From positions 583,001 to 647,000 of the forward strand of contig CAJNDS010002068.1 of the NCBI GenBank assembly GCA_905221605.1: a stretch of DNA of 64,000 nucleotides, in the 5' to 3' direction. Under the pieces are notes generated by a model. It was not told the DNA's origin, made no database searches, and worked only from the letters and a program-made list of their open reading frames with translations. The position numbers were made by a program, and so were the translations under genes. The DNA is from Symbiodinium natans. Its lineage: Eukaryota; Sar; Dinophyceae; Suessiales; Symbiodiniaceae. Positions 51,737 through 61,793 of the stretch are shown in pieces (the first letter of the stretch is position 1; each line of letters starts with the position of its first letter).

Positions 51737-53666
51737 AGAGAGGCAGTCACAGCCGAGCAGCACTTTCACGACGCCAGGGTGGCAGTTGGAGTTTAGGGTT
51801 TGCTGACGGGTAGTGCGGCATGGGAGTTGCTCAGGTGCAGCTTCAGTACTGTGCTTGAAGTGCGTGAGGAACCCTGACTGGCTTCCTTGTGACTGGCAGG
51901 CTGTCAGAGCTCGATACAATCGGTATGCTTCGATTCTTCTAGGGTACTTGGCTACTCAGCACTGCTGCCGCCCATGCTATATGCACGAGTTGTAGCAAGT
52001 CTGGACAGACGTAGCTGGTGAGCCACTCACGCCAGGCAAGACACTGTAGACTGCAGGTCGCGCCGATATAGTTGAAGATGTGCGTGGCCGGTTGCACTCA
52101 AGGAATCCATTCGAGTCGCGCGGACCACGCGGGAGCTGCTGAAGAAATTTGCGGCGGCATACCGCCGCGTGGCCCAAGGAGTTTTGGAGCCCTTAGCTTC
52201 AGGACAATGGGGTTGGAGGTCCGTGGAGGGCTTCACAGCTTTTGTTCCTTCTGTTCGCGGAGGGTGGGAATAGATAAACACAGCAGAAGCCACAGAAGCT
52301 TACATCGAACGTGCAGTATGAATTGTCTGGCAAACGGTCTCCTCGAATCTCATCGATGTAGGGTCGAAGCATGCAAAGCTGTGCAGGCCTCTGGCACGAC
52401 ATGGAGGAGGAGAACATGTCGCACATTGACATCACATCCTCTGCCGTCCTTTTCACCGATGAGGAAATTCAGGACGAGTCGCAGGGTTCCAGGGCGCTGT
52501 TTTTGTGTACGAGCCCCCTTTTAGGTAGAGCTTGTGTTGTAAGGGCCTCTTCGATCCCTGAAGGACAACATCACGATCACGAAGGAGCTCTTCCTGCTCG
52601 TGATTCAAGACCAAGACGTGCAGAACCCTGGCCATTCAGGGTTCAGGATGTCTGAGATTGGGGCATGAGGACAACCCAGGACCTGGTTGAGATTCATTTC
52701 TCCGCTTCAGGGTATCGTAGTTTGGCCGGGCGTTGGCCTCTCGAAAGACTTGAGCCTCCAGATTCTTAGGAAGCTGATGGATGACTTGGACATGCCGGCA
52801 GACAGAGCCAACATGCTGCCAGCTTGAGTTGGGATGGTGGGGTTGCACTGCGATTCCTCGCGTGCATGTGGTACGCTGCGTGTTTCTCCTGCCATATTGC
52901 GATGTAACCTGACATTGTGTTCATCTCCGGTCAGCTTCACAATCGCTGATTCCTCCTGTCACAGTGTGACCTGAGCAATGTACAACAAGCGAGACAGCTT
53001 GTGGTCAATTCACAGATCTGTGTAGCTCTCCAGATGCCACAGCATTCCCAGTATTTGCGGCGCTCCAAGTTGAATCGGTTCTAGGCTCCAAGTGACGCCC
53101 CCGAAGCAATGCTTTGCCCAGGTTTGAGATCATCGATGCAGACGGTAGTGGCACGCTGCACATCACAGAGCTTGTCCAAGGCCTGGGACAGAGTTGGTAG
53201 GTGCGCATTGAAGGTGGCGCCGTGGCACAGGACATGTCTATGTTTGTGGCCACTGCGTGTTCAAGAGCTTCATGGGTAGATCGGGCCCTTTGCCCCTTTG
53301 CAGGACTGCTCAAAATCCGCGGCGAGGCCAGGCATTGAAAGGTCGAAGTTCCATCGTTCAGTATTTCGTGGTTGGGGCTTCGGTCTAGGGAATCAGGGTG
53401 CCGTCTTAGCTGCCAGGGGTTGTGGATTGAGGCTTTCGACGCGGCCTGTCGTGCCTCAAACTGTGTGTGCAGCAGAGAGCTAGGGTGTTCGAAATAGTTT
53501 GACTTAATGTTGTTGACCGCTCTCCGGGCAGTGGAGCGCCCGTAACGCCACCATTCAGATGTTTCAGCTCCAAAAGTGGTTCAGTGGCTGGCGAGGTGAA
53601 TAAGGGCGATACCGTTGCCTCGCTCTTGGCCACGAAGGCAGTCCAACGTATGATAATGGCGACTCG
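46258..53666 (+). CDS. Voltage-gated cation channel with C-terminal EF-hand, spliced gene
   Basis: A membrane ion channel of the voltage-gated cation superfamily, dinoflagellate type. Exons: 46258-46337 (YFELVFTTALLLEILLRI, S2-like), 46852-46917 (tentative S3), 50238-50289 and 50488-50588 (pore: LPLT-MFTAFRCFIGECIDD), 51217-51257 (YVDITMKAAKE, S6 exit), 52103-~52170 (RVARTTRELLKKFAAAYR), 52387-52472, 52564-52623 (ITKELFLLVIQD), 52762-52814 (LRKLMDDLDMPADRAN), 53122-~53185 (EF-hand DADGSGTLHITE) and 53585-53666 (VASLLATKAVQRM). Met codons are rebuilt exactly across 50289/50488 (AT|G) and 52814/53122 (AT|G, GC donor). The GEC in the pore marks the selectivity region. S1, S4, S5 and most of S6 are missing from my list. 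The EF-hand implies Ca2+ control. Confidence 0.85.
46852..46917 (+). CDS. Channel gene, tentative S3 exon
   Basis: In one frame encodes VFWCGADMFWNLCLGWMDSS, reminiscent of 'F-x-G-x-x-x-W-N-x-x-D' at the start of S3. The frame does not join in phase to 46337, so an exon lies between or this is wrong. Confidence 0.35.
47082..47215. repeat. C-type telomere-like cluster
   Basis: Some twelve CCCTAAAC-type units with variants over 130 bases, in a channel intron. Confidence 0.85.
47380..48325. repeat. ~0.9 kb phase-locked triplet-repeat patchwork
   Basis: A chain of trinucleotide blocks: AAG/AAC, (GAC)n about 25 units, mixed GAC/CAC, GACCGC, GACAAC, TTCAAC, (GGC)n, (TGC)n, CTGCAG, then (CTG)n with TAC. 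Switches between blocks rarely break the three-base phase, so one + frame stays open for 292 codons (47444-48322) and antisense frames for up to 191. The predicted peptides (poly-Asp/His, Arg/Gln, poly-Leu) are artefacts. It lies in a channel intron. Confidence 0.95.
50238..50289 (+). CDS. Channel gene, pre-pore exon
   Basis: Encodes AKDFKMQHYFETLPLT plus AT of the next Met. Acceptor CAGCAG, donor ACAAT|GTCTGC. 'HYF-x-x-x-P-x-x-M' leads into the pore helix. Confidence 0.85.
50488..50588 (+). CDS. Channel gene, pore exon
   Basis: Encodes FTAFRCFIGECIDDLGQPIP then SLLAQAYGVPFIL. FTAFRCF-x-GEC is the pore helix and selectivity stretch of dinoflagellate cation channels. Acceptor TGCCCAG, donor CTTGG|GTGCCT. 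Confidence 0.9.
51217..51257 (+). CDS. Channel gene, S6-exit exon
   Basis: Encodes YVDITMKAAKESE; 'Y-V-x-x-T-M-x-A-A-K' ends S6 in this family. Acceptor AGGCAG, donor GCGAG|GTGCGG. The exon with the body of S6 (between 50589 and 51216) was not found. Confidence 0.75.
51688..51735. repeat. (CT)n microsatellite
   Basis: About 24 CT units inside the channel gene, in the intron after 51257. Confidence 0.97.
52103..52170 (+). CDS. Channel gene, cytosolic helix exon
   Basis: Encodes ESIRVARTTRELLKKFAAAY then RR. Acceptor CTCAAG; the 3' end is uncertain (a GT donor in CCGC|GTGGCC is likely). Confidence 0.75.
52387..52472 (+). CDS. Channel gene, cytosolic exon
   Basis: Encodes LWHDMEEENMSHIDITSSAV then LFTDEEIQ. 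Acceptor GTGCAG; the end at ATTCAG|GACGAG would be a GA donor. Confidence 0.65.
52564..52623 (+). CDS. Channel gene, exon before EF-hand
   Basis: Encodes DNITITKELFLLVIQDQDVQ, 20 codons. 'I-T-x-E-L-F-L-L' precedes the EF-hand region in dinoflagellate channels. Acceptor TGAAG; the donor is unclear. Confidence 0.75.
52762..52814 (+). CDS. Channel gene, linker helix exon
   Basis: Encodes ILRKLMDDLDMPADRAN plus AT of Met; donor ACAT|GCTGCC is of the GC class. Confidence 0.8.
53122..53185 (+). CDS. Channel gene, EF-hand exon
   Basis: G completes Met, then FEIIDADGSGTLHITELVQG. The loop D-A-D-G-S-G-T-L-x-x-x-E has all canonical Ca2+ ligands. The 3' end is uncertain. Confidence 0.88.
53585..53666 (+). 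CDS. Channel gene, post-EF-hand exon
   Basis: Encodes AGEVNKGDTVASLLATKAVQ then RMIMAT, ending ACTCG|GTGAGA (strong GT donor). More exons must follow, since the frame is open at the donor. Confidence 0.7.
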
Positions 53667-53875
53667 GTGAGATTTTGGGTTTTCTGTGGCGCTTGCAGCT
53701 TGCATGGCACGGAATCGGCATGTTTGGGGGGTTCACAAGGGGAGGGGTTTAATATTACGGGGCAGGGATTAATCGCGAAGCTAAAGAGTCTTGAGCTACA
53801 GGCGTATTGGGCTCTGTGGGAATGTTGCAGCCTTCCATTCTGGCCCCGAATCGTTCTTACGAATAGTTCTTAGGG

Positions 53876-53912
53876 GCTTAGGGTGTAGGGTTAGGGTTTA
53901 GGGTTTAGGCTT
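53876..53912. repeat. G-type telomere-like run
   Basis: Repeated TTAGGG and TTTAGGG units (GGCTTAGGGTGTAGGGTTAG onward), about 200 bases downstream of the exon ending at 53666. Confidence 0.85.
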
Positions 53913-54156
53913 TATGGGAGCTGAGTCTTCAACCGCACTTCCTTTCATGCGGGGGGGCTCCTGTTGCTATTTGAAGCGACTGTTCCCTGAACCCAAACCC
54001 TAAACTCTAAAACCCAAATTAGAACTGCCCCCGTTTGGAGTTTGGAGTGCATTTATCTGGAGATGGCCAGGGCTAAACGCCCTCTTTCTTAAATCCTCAG
54101 AACGCCTGTCCATTCCTCAACCGGATTTCTTACACATGCACCGAGACTGAGCAAAG

Positions 54157-54202
54157 GAGTTGCGGCAGTCCTTTGTCGAGCAGCTCGAGGCCGTGAAGCT
54201 CG
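54157..54202 (+). CDS. Unrecognised gene, exon 1 of 4 seen
   Basis: Acceptor GCAAAG, donor CTCG|GCTTCT (GC). The frame also stays open beyond the donor. Confidence 0.5.
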
Positions 54203-57200
54203 GCTTCTACTTGATGCGTCGACTATTGCTGTGTTCTTGCTGGACGCGAGGGTTGTGGTCGCGAAGTGCTAATGACTCGGTATCCCTGAAGAAAGAGAAG
54301 GAAAAAGAGCCGGATGACCGAACACCTTAAACCCTGAACCCGAAGCTCCCTTCCGAGGAAGGGCGAAGTGCTTGTGCTGAGCGGAAGGGTCGAGGAGATA
54401 CGATACGCCAAGTCGCTGGGGGAGAAAGTTGGTTTAGGGTTTCGGGTACTTTGGCTTCAGGGTGATTGCGGTTCATGGCGTTCAGGGGTTGGGGTTGAAG
54501 TTTCGGGTGGCACGATTGCAGCTTTTTGGGTTCAAAGTTCAGAGCCAACAAACATTCTTGATGTAGACCTCGCGACCCACAGAGCACTGGAAGCTTTAAA
54601 AGGCCTGAAGGGTCTGAGCTGAAGCTGCACCAGAACAAGAGAACACCTGAGCCGCTGCTTCAGAGATTTTGGGTCCAGGCCACCGCGCTTTCTGCCCGGG
54701 CCCGATCTCCTCCATCTTTCCTGCGGGAATGCCCCCAAGCCTGTGGCAAAGAAGAAGGCGATCTCTGTACCGCGCAGCTCCACTTATTCAGAGAGAAGAC
54801 AGAAACAATTGTGCTGCGTTTAGGATTTCGGGTTAGAGTACAGCGGCTATGGAAATTATTCACGGACAAATCGGATGGGCGAAGACGAAGATGGAGTTGC
54901 CTGGGCATCTCCCTTCTGCGCAAATGACCTACTACAGGAGGAAGTTGGGATTTAGAATGGACTGAATGAGTCGTGTTGTCTGAGCATGAGGCATGCACGT
55001 GTACAGCTTTTTGTTTCGCCCCAAAACCCTGAACCCTTCCCCGAAGTCCTAAACCCTAAGCCCGAAGCCCTAAATCCTAAAGCCAGAACCCGAACGCCTA
55101 AACCCGAAAGTCTATATCGTCTCAGCCTACACCCTGAAAACCCTGCTCCCCAACACCCCGAACCAAGCAGCCAAGGTAGGCCAGAGCTCAGCGCCTGGCT
55201 GCACGGGACGGTAGAGGGTTTTGATTTTGTTAGGGTTTAGGATTTAGGGTTTAGGGGTATTAAGAGCTCTGCAAGACTGCTATACTGCTATCAAATATCC
55301 ATGACCTTCAAAGCCCCATAGCTCTACATCCTACACGCAACCCTCAATCCCTCCCCTGCCCTTGCTCTTGAGGTGCCATAGGTGCCTCCATGCAGCCTGA
55401 GGCCCCTAGTGAAGGGGATGTCTCACCACCTTGACGCTTGAAGAGATGCTGGGGAGTTTTGTGGGATGTGAGGCTGAGGGTTCAGGCGAGCTGGTTTCGG
55501 GAAATCATATTTTAGGGCCAACTGACCCCTGCGACCCTGGACGTGAAGGCTTGAAGCGAAGGCTGTAGGATTTCGTACTAAATCTCAAGGACCCGTGAGT
55601 TCTTCAACTTTCCAGCAGCCTCCGCACTTCCACAGTACACGTGACTCTGTGAGAATCTGTGGAAATCATCTTTCAGCAGATCCTTGTGTGGAGTCGCGCC
55701 GGCGGAAGAGCCCGAGCTCGAGAGTCCCCGAGGGTCGACAATACATCTTGAGACGCTGGGTGGTTGATCAGGAGTATGCAGAATGTAGAGCACGAGAACC
55801 GAAGCAGTCATGGGTTCAGTCCAGCTGGTGTGTTGTGGCACAGCAATTGGTGCTGCTGCCTCATTCTCGTCATTCTCGATGTGCACGTTCTCGTATAACA
55901 GGTAAGACACTAACTCAAAGCATTCAAGGAATCCATGATTTTCCTTCATGTTTTGTGTCACGAGGACTTTGTGGAGCCACGATGCGTCCCCAGCTGTAAG
56001 CTTCCTTCGCCCGCAAAATGTGGGAGTATTGCCGTCGGACATAGAGACACGTCTAGACTTTCTTGGAACTCGTGTTCAGTTTTAGTTGGTTCTGTGTTTA
56101 TGGGATCCTAAACATCTAAACGCTTTCTAAAGGGTCCCAAGAACAGTTAAGACGTGCGGTTGATTGATGGCTGAGTGGGCAAACTTTTGTCGCGCAGTCC
56201 ATCGCGGCCCCTGCTCGTGCTTTCTCCGTTGCTGGTGTGGCAGACGCCGCACCTCAGCGAGCGAGGAAGAGGGTCTGGTTTCATCCATAGAACTCAGATT
56301 TCGCATGTTCATCTGTTGTAGAGAAAAGGAGCGCACAAGTGGGAGGAGTCAAGTTTTTGTCTGCAGCACGTCCACTCAAAAACCTAAGCTTTGGCCAAGC
56401 ACAGCCCCCCATGAAAAAACCATCCGATCCGAACCCTGCCGAACCCTACCGAACCCTCCTAAGCAACCCATGGAAACCCTCACCCCAAAGCCCAAAGCCC
56501 AGCAGAAGACCCACTCCTGCCAGGGTCCAAAGTGAAGCACTTCGAGTTCCTAGCGGATGATCCTGGGGACTGGCCGGAGCCTATTGCGTGAATGATGAAT
56601 GTCCCTCAACTCTGAACCCGAATACGACCATGAGCCCGCTTGTTGATGAGGTATGGGGACGGCAAGGTCTTTTGTTCGAGTTCGAGCTGAGCCATTCTTG
56701 AGGGGGTTGCTCCCCCCCTAGAGCCCGAAGAAAATGACACCCACTTGGGGCTGGGGCTTTGAAGGTGTCCAACATGGCATAGTCCTCCAAAAAGCCCCTG
56801 GACCCGCAAAGCCAAACCTTAAATCCTCAAGCCTAAAGGTCTGGAGCGCAGAGGCTCGGCGTACTTGAGCGGCAGGCGCAGGGCTTAGGGTGTTTGGGGG
56901 CTTTCATTTTTTGGTTCCTTGTGCAATCCTAAACCCCTCAACCTGTCAGCCAAGCAAAGATTTGCCTGTCAAAACAGGCAAAGCCGTTGCACGGCTTTGG
57001 ACCCCACCAACCCGACAGGAAGATGCACCCGAAAAGGTTGTCAGAGTGCACTGCACAGAACTCCCAACCACAAAATGACCCCACAATCTTGCAAAACCCA
57101 ACGTTTCGCAACAACACCCGCAACAAATCGGCCTTGTTGTTACACAGCGAAGTAAACGCTTCACCCAGGCGGGACGCTTGCTTTCAATAGCAACAGGGTA

Positions 57201-57313
57201 CGGTTTCACAGGCGGCGGGTTGTTTCAGGGCATCTATGCGCTTGAACTTCGCATGCTGTGAGCTCTAGGTTGATTGCAGTGACAAAGTGCTCATTGCCGT
57301 CGAGATCTCCGAG
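54157..57313 (+). CDS. Unrecognised gene, four phase-consistent exons
   Basis: Exons 54157-54202 (ELRQSFVEQLEAVKL), 54369-54431 (LVLSGRVEEIRYAKSLGEKV), 56524-56587 (SKVKHFEFLADDPGDWPEPI) and 57280-57313 (DKVLIAVEISE). All three joins keep frame by completing split codons: G|TG Val, G|GG Gly and GC|T Ala. Donors are GC, GT, GT and GC. The combined protein reads as a compact soluble domain with alternating strands and helices, but I do not recognise the family. C-type repeats precede three of the four exons (53985-54030, 54325-54345, 56440-56480) and a G-type tract follows the second (54432-54500). Upstream and downstream ends are unknown; it could also be the distal part of the preceding channel gene, though no channel motif supports that. 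Confidence 0.55.
54369..54431 (+). CDS. Unrecognised gene, exon 2 of 4 seen
   Basis: Acceptor GCGAAG, donor GTTG|GTTTAG; the donor itself is the first GGTTTAGGG repeat. Confidence 0.55.
55225..55258. repeat. G-type telomere-like run
   Basis: GTTAGGGTTTAGGATTTAGG followed by GTTTAGGGG. Confidence 0.85.
56524..56587 (+). CDS. Unrecognised gene, exon 3 of 4 seen
   Basis: Acceptor TGCCAG at 56518-56523, donor TTGC|GTGAAT. 64 nt, exact for the frame; Asp/Glu/Trp-rich. Confidence 0.65.
57280..57313 (+). CDS. Unrecognised gene, exon 4 of 4 seen
   Basis: Acceptor ATTGCAG, donor CGAG|GCAGGG (GC). A GT-less alternative end at GGGAAG|TGC is possible. Confidence 0.5.
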
Positions 57314-59384
57314 GCAGGGAAGTGCAGCGCACATGTGTCACTTCTTCTGCCAAAGTCAACAACGCGACTCAGAACCCTAAACCCTAAACCCCCCGTCAAC
57401 CCTCAGCCTGAAAAGTCCAATGCCCGCCTACAGCCTGGGGATATTCGGATGGTGGGAGGTCGATCGGGAAGAGGACGGCGTTCCGTACTGCGTCTGCCTC
57501 CGCACTCGTCACACACTCGGATTTGGCTGTTAGCTCGGCTTCGCAGCTGCGGCGGTATGTTCTGGAGACCTGACTGGCCGAGACCCGCCCTCCTAGACAC
57601 TTAAACCGGAGACCCTTTCAGCTCTGTCAGGCTCCGATGCTCCAGCACCTGCAGTGCCGACACGCCAGGCAGGGTCCAGTCCTCACTGGCGTTCCCACTC
57701 CAAGCTACGAACTCCATGAGCCTTCAAGCCTTATGCCCGAGCTTCCAGCAAGTGTGGAGGTTTCCGCCACGCGACGGCGTCTGCCACAATCGTATGAGTC
57801 CCTGGCGAGGTAGGTAGGGTGGAGCAGAGGGAATGGGTCAGGTGCAGACGAGTCTTCAGTTCCGATGTCAATGACAGCGTAAGAATCCCCAACAGAATCC
57901 AAACTGTGGCTTGGAAAGCGACATCTCGCTGGTTCTTCGGAGGAGTTAGGGAAGTAGATGCATTATATCCCCCTGTATTACCCTTGAGGGGATGACCAAA
58001 GGGAAGCCTGATTCCCGAATTTCCATGCTCAGAGCAAGTTGAAAGTTGAAAGCCATATCCTGGCCCTGCCTGAAAGGTGTGCGTCCTCGCCCTCTACGAC
58101 GCGACCGGCGACAGCCGGACGGCTGGCGCTTCCCCGTTCCACGGGCGCCGCAATTGCTCTGTCGCCCAGGGGTGTTTTCTGGCTTGAGGAATTGCAACTC
58201 TTCCATAATCAATAGGTTCAGCGAGGGAAAAGTGTTTGAGGGGTCGCAGGGAGGCAGCGACTAACTCCATTCTTGGTTGGGATTCAGGATGTTATCACTC
58301 CCCAAGCTTGTAACGGGGAAGTGAGCAGATGATGTAGTCACAAGATCGAACAGTTTTATAGCCGCAAGTGATCAATTTTGGTTTGCACAAGTGAACCTCA
58401 TCCCCTTAGCCCCTCCACCCCTCCACCCTAAACCGCTTAACTTTGAGCTCAAAAACAAACGATTCTAAGGTCGGGGGCCCGGATGCCGGCTCCGTGAGCT
58501 GGCCTGGATTCCGTGATCTCCCGAAGCTTTAGGGCCTCAATCGTCTTGCAGGTTTTGGTGTTTTAGGGCAGTGCAACCATCTTGTTTCGATCATCTGTGA
58601 CCACCGGGATCATTGCGCTGTACCGAAGGTCTAGGCAGGGGGTACCAGGGATGTTCCCAACGCTGTGCCCGTCCTCTGAAGGAGGGCAGCTGCAGCTCCG
58701 CGTGTGTATTTCCGGTCTCGGGTCATGTGAAGTAAAAGTAAACCTCTGGAGAGGGTCGCTTTGACTCTGCGATTTCGGGCTCCACGAGTCGCCGGACTGT
58801 ACGCGAATCAACATCTTAGCAATCCTAGCTCTCTGTGATGCCACGAAGTGGCGCAGCTTCACAGCCTTGAGCATGGAGCGCGACATGAGGTGTTCGGTGT
58901 TAGGGCTCAGGGCTCTTGAGGTTCAGGCCTTCGGGTTGAGGGCTCAGGGGGTCTGCAGCTTGTTGTTGGCAGGAGGCTGGAACTTAAGCATACAGGTTAT
59001 GGTCGCTGGAGCATTATGTTGCACATCACTCATGAGTGTATTAACGTCCAAAGGCCTGTGAATAGTCCCACCCAAAGTCAGCACCATGTCTCGACCGAAG
59101 GCCCAAGCCTTAAACTGCAACCCTGGACTGGAACAAGCTCTGCGCTGCCCAGCGGCTCAAAGTGGAGCGCAGCTCTTGATTTTTCCTTGTTTGGTAGAAG
59201 AGCGGCCTTTCAGGTGGTAGCTTAAGTTAGCAAGCAACACATTGCAACTCCTGTCTCTGACACCGCCGTCGAGTATCAGCAAGCACGCACAAAGAGGGCC
59301 TGTGGAACTCGACCTTGCTGCCCTACGCAGTGCGATTTGCCATCCAGGGAGTGCGCACCTCAGCTGTCCATCAAGTCGGACCTA

Positions 59385-59521
59385 TATAAAGAAAAAATTA
59401 AAAAGTTAGTAAACAAAAATAAACAAATAAAAGGATAAATATACACAAATATAAATACAGATACAATTATAAATATCAACAAATAAATAAATAAATAAAT
59501 AAATATAAATATATATATATA
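59385..59521. repeat. AT-rich microsatellite module
   Basis: AAATAAAC-type sequence, then (AAAT)n and (TA)n. Confidence 0.85.
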
Positions 59522-60679
59522 GGGTAACTCCATCTCCCTTTTACAAGCTTGCTCTTAGGGCGAAATCCCCTGCAACGAGAGTTCATGAGCCTGCAGCTCT
59601 TTTCAGAATGCCAATTTAAAAAATTGGAAATGTTTCTCAATGCGGGGATATTCAGAGGTTTGGGAACCTCGGCTCTCTCTTAGGTTTCTGGCAATGGCGA
59701 ACCGAGACAGCGATATTGTGCAGACCCCTGGCAGAACAAGGGCTCCCGTTTTTGCTTTCGGAGTGCGGGCCTTGTTGTGGGAACGTGTTCTTCGCTTCTG
59801 GGTCTTTGGAGCAAAAGGCAGAAGGACTTGCATCCAAGAATCCAACACGGAGCTCAGGTTCTGCTGCCAGCTCTACTATGCGCAGGAGGGTGAATCTCCT
59901 CTTACGATCGATGTTATGCGGCTGGGGTCCTTCAAGGGAAGGCTAAGCGCACCTCGGCATCTGTAAGTTTGCAAGCATCGAGCTAAGTAGCTGAGAAGCC
60001 CAACATTATGCAGGCTACATATCGCGGACTCTGCTCCGGCAAGAGCTTTCGTCGTACACGCTGAAATGTGCGCTTGCAATCGTGCGCTTGCAATCGTGGC
60101 GGTCTTCATTTCTTGAGGAGCTTCGGCCCTATGTCCCTACTCCTAAGACTCCACAGGATCCGGGCCTGTGCTGTTGAGTTTACGGTGCGAATCAGGTGAA
60201 GTACCACACAGTTGATGCTAGCGCGCTGGCCGGTCGCGAGTACGAAAGCTCTTCAGGCCTCTTGGGCTTTGTGTAGTGTGGGAGGGTGAGTACGCTGTAG
60301 GGTTAGCCGAACTTTCTTTGAGGTGAGTAGTTTCCCTAATGAGAGTTTGTACATGGCTTCCAGAAGCCCTATAGTGTTTTATGAGATGCTTGTCTAAACA
60401 CCCATCTGTAGCCCTGTCTTTCGAGTTCAATTTCTGGGCTTTGGTTCGCGGCTTCGAGGCTTGTTTGCTCGAGATAGCAGGCGGTACATTAGCCCTAAAC
60501 GCTAAACCCTAAGACAGCTTCTCGCAGGCGAGTTGATTTTTGAGAATGGTGAAGATCACAAGGAGATCCAGGTCGCCAGGGCCCAAGCAAAGCCATGGTA
60601 TGGGGGTGGGGTGGGGGGGCGGGGTGGGGGGTCCAAAATCGACATACCCTGTTGAGGGGCTCCTCGCATGCAATGTTTT

Positions 60680-60747
60680 GGGGTATATACACATATAAAT
60701 ATGAACAATGCATAAATAGCTAAATAGATAAATAAATAAAAACAAAC

Positions 60748-60779
<32 letters not shown>

Positions 60780-60835
60780 GATACATATGTATATGTACCT
60801 ATATATATATATATGTGTGTGTTGATTTGTCTATT
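60680..60835. repeat. AT-rich microsatellite module
   Basis: (AAAT)n-like, (TA)n and (TG)n blocks, flanked by G homopolymers on both sides. Confidence 0.85.
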
Positions 60836-60978
60836 TATAATGTCAACATTATTGCCATTTTTTTTTTTGTTTTTCGGGTTGGGGGGGGGTCGGCGCCCAT
60901 ACTTTGGGAGGAATACCCGCATTATTGCCCTTCTCTGATTCTTTTGAAATTGTGTTCGGGTCGGCTTCCCGTCTTGCG

Positions 60979-61050
60979 ATGTTAAATCAGGTTCTGCGCC
61001 CCTTGGCTCTTGTTTTTTGGATACTGCCCCCACTCAGCAACGGGCAACTG
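60979..61050 (+). CDS. Putative first exon with signal peptide
   Basis: ATG at 60979 opens MLNQVLRPLALVFWILPPLS and then NGQ: a short basic n-region, a hydrophobic core and a small-residue end (LSNG), as in an ER signal peptide or the first part of a plastid leader. The frame stays open to 61374 but loses protein character. Its gene is unknown. Confidence 0.4.
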
Positions 61051-61710
61051 TTGAACAATCATCATGCTAGCAGTACCAAGATTCGAAGCGCAAGCATATA
61101 CTTGGGTTCCTTGGCATTGGCAGCTGTTGCTTTGGGAATCGATGGGCGTTTTGTCAGTCTCACTCCTAGATGCAGAGCTTCGGCCGAGGAAATCAACGAC
61201 GATGACAACTGGTCGCCTTCCACTGAATTCAAGATCGTCTTGACCCATCCGCAGAACTGCAGGTGGCATGTATACGGTTATAGACTGCACACCCTTAGCA
61301 GTGACCACTGCAGCACTTGCTGTTGCCCATCGTCCTGCAGAGCAGGGGACCAGCAGCCATCATGTCCACAATAGCTATCTGATACAGACCTCTGTGAACC
61401 TAATCAGAAATTGCACTATGCTGAGCAGCACAGAACCTCGAAATGTTTCAGGGCTGAAAGCACCTGAGCAATCCGGTAGCTAAGTGGGTTTAGATGGAGT
61501 AAGATGGAGGCTTGGACAAGATCTGCAGTACTGTCGCGTCAAGGCCTGGCAAGGGTCACTGATCACAATGCTGTCAAGGCTTGAGCAGGTTGGAACAGGG
61601 CTGACACAGCAAGCTCCCAGTGCAGGCTTGCCCTGGGTTAATTCTCCTCCTCCCGAAGAACCGCGACTAGGCTTCAGCCCCCGAGCCCATGACCCCCTGC
61701 TAGATCATAG

Positions 61711-61793
61711 ATGATGATGCCTTTCCTGGCAACAAGCACCGCGAAGAGATCTTGAAGGGTGAGGACCCGGCGTTTTGGGCAGATGATGCGGGG
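61711..61793 (+). CDS. Exon, possible transporter gene
   Basis: Acceptor ATCATAG, donor GCGGGG|GTGATG; 83 nt, open throughout, acidic. Followed within 15 bases by GGGGTTTAGGGTTTCGG. Confidence 0.5.

Larger units (their letters stand above)
57320..60978. other. Unassigned stretch
   Basis: Coding-like + strand pieces near 57411-57450 (PEKSNARLQPGDIRMVGG) suggest the preceding gene may continue. No other exon is supported. C-type repeats occur at 57368-57395. An AT-rich module lies at 59385-59521 and another at 60680-60835, with G homopolymers at about 60601-60630 and 60880-60890. Confidence 0.4.
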
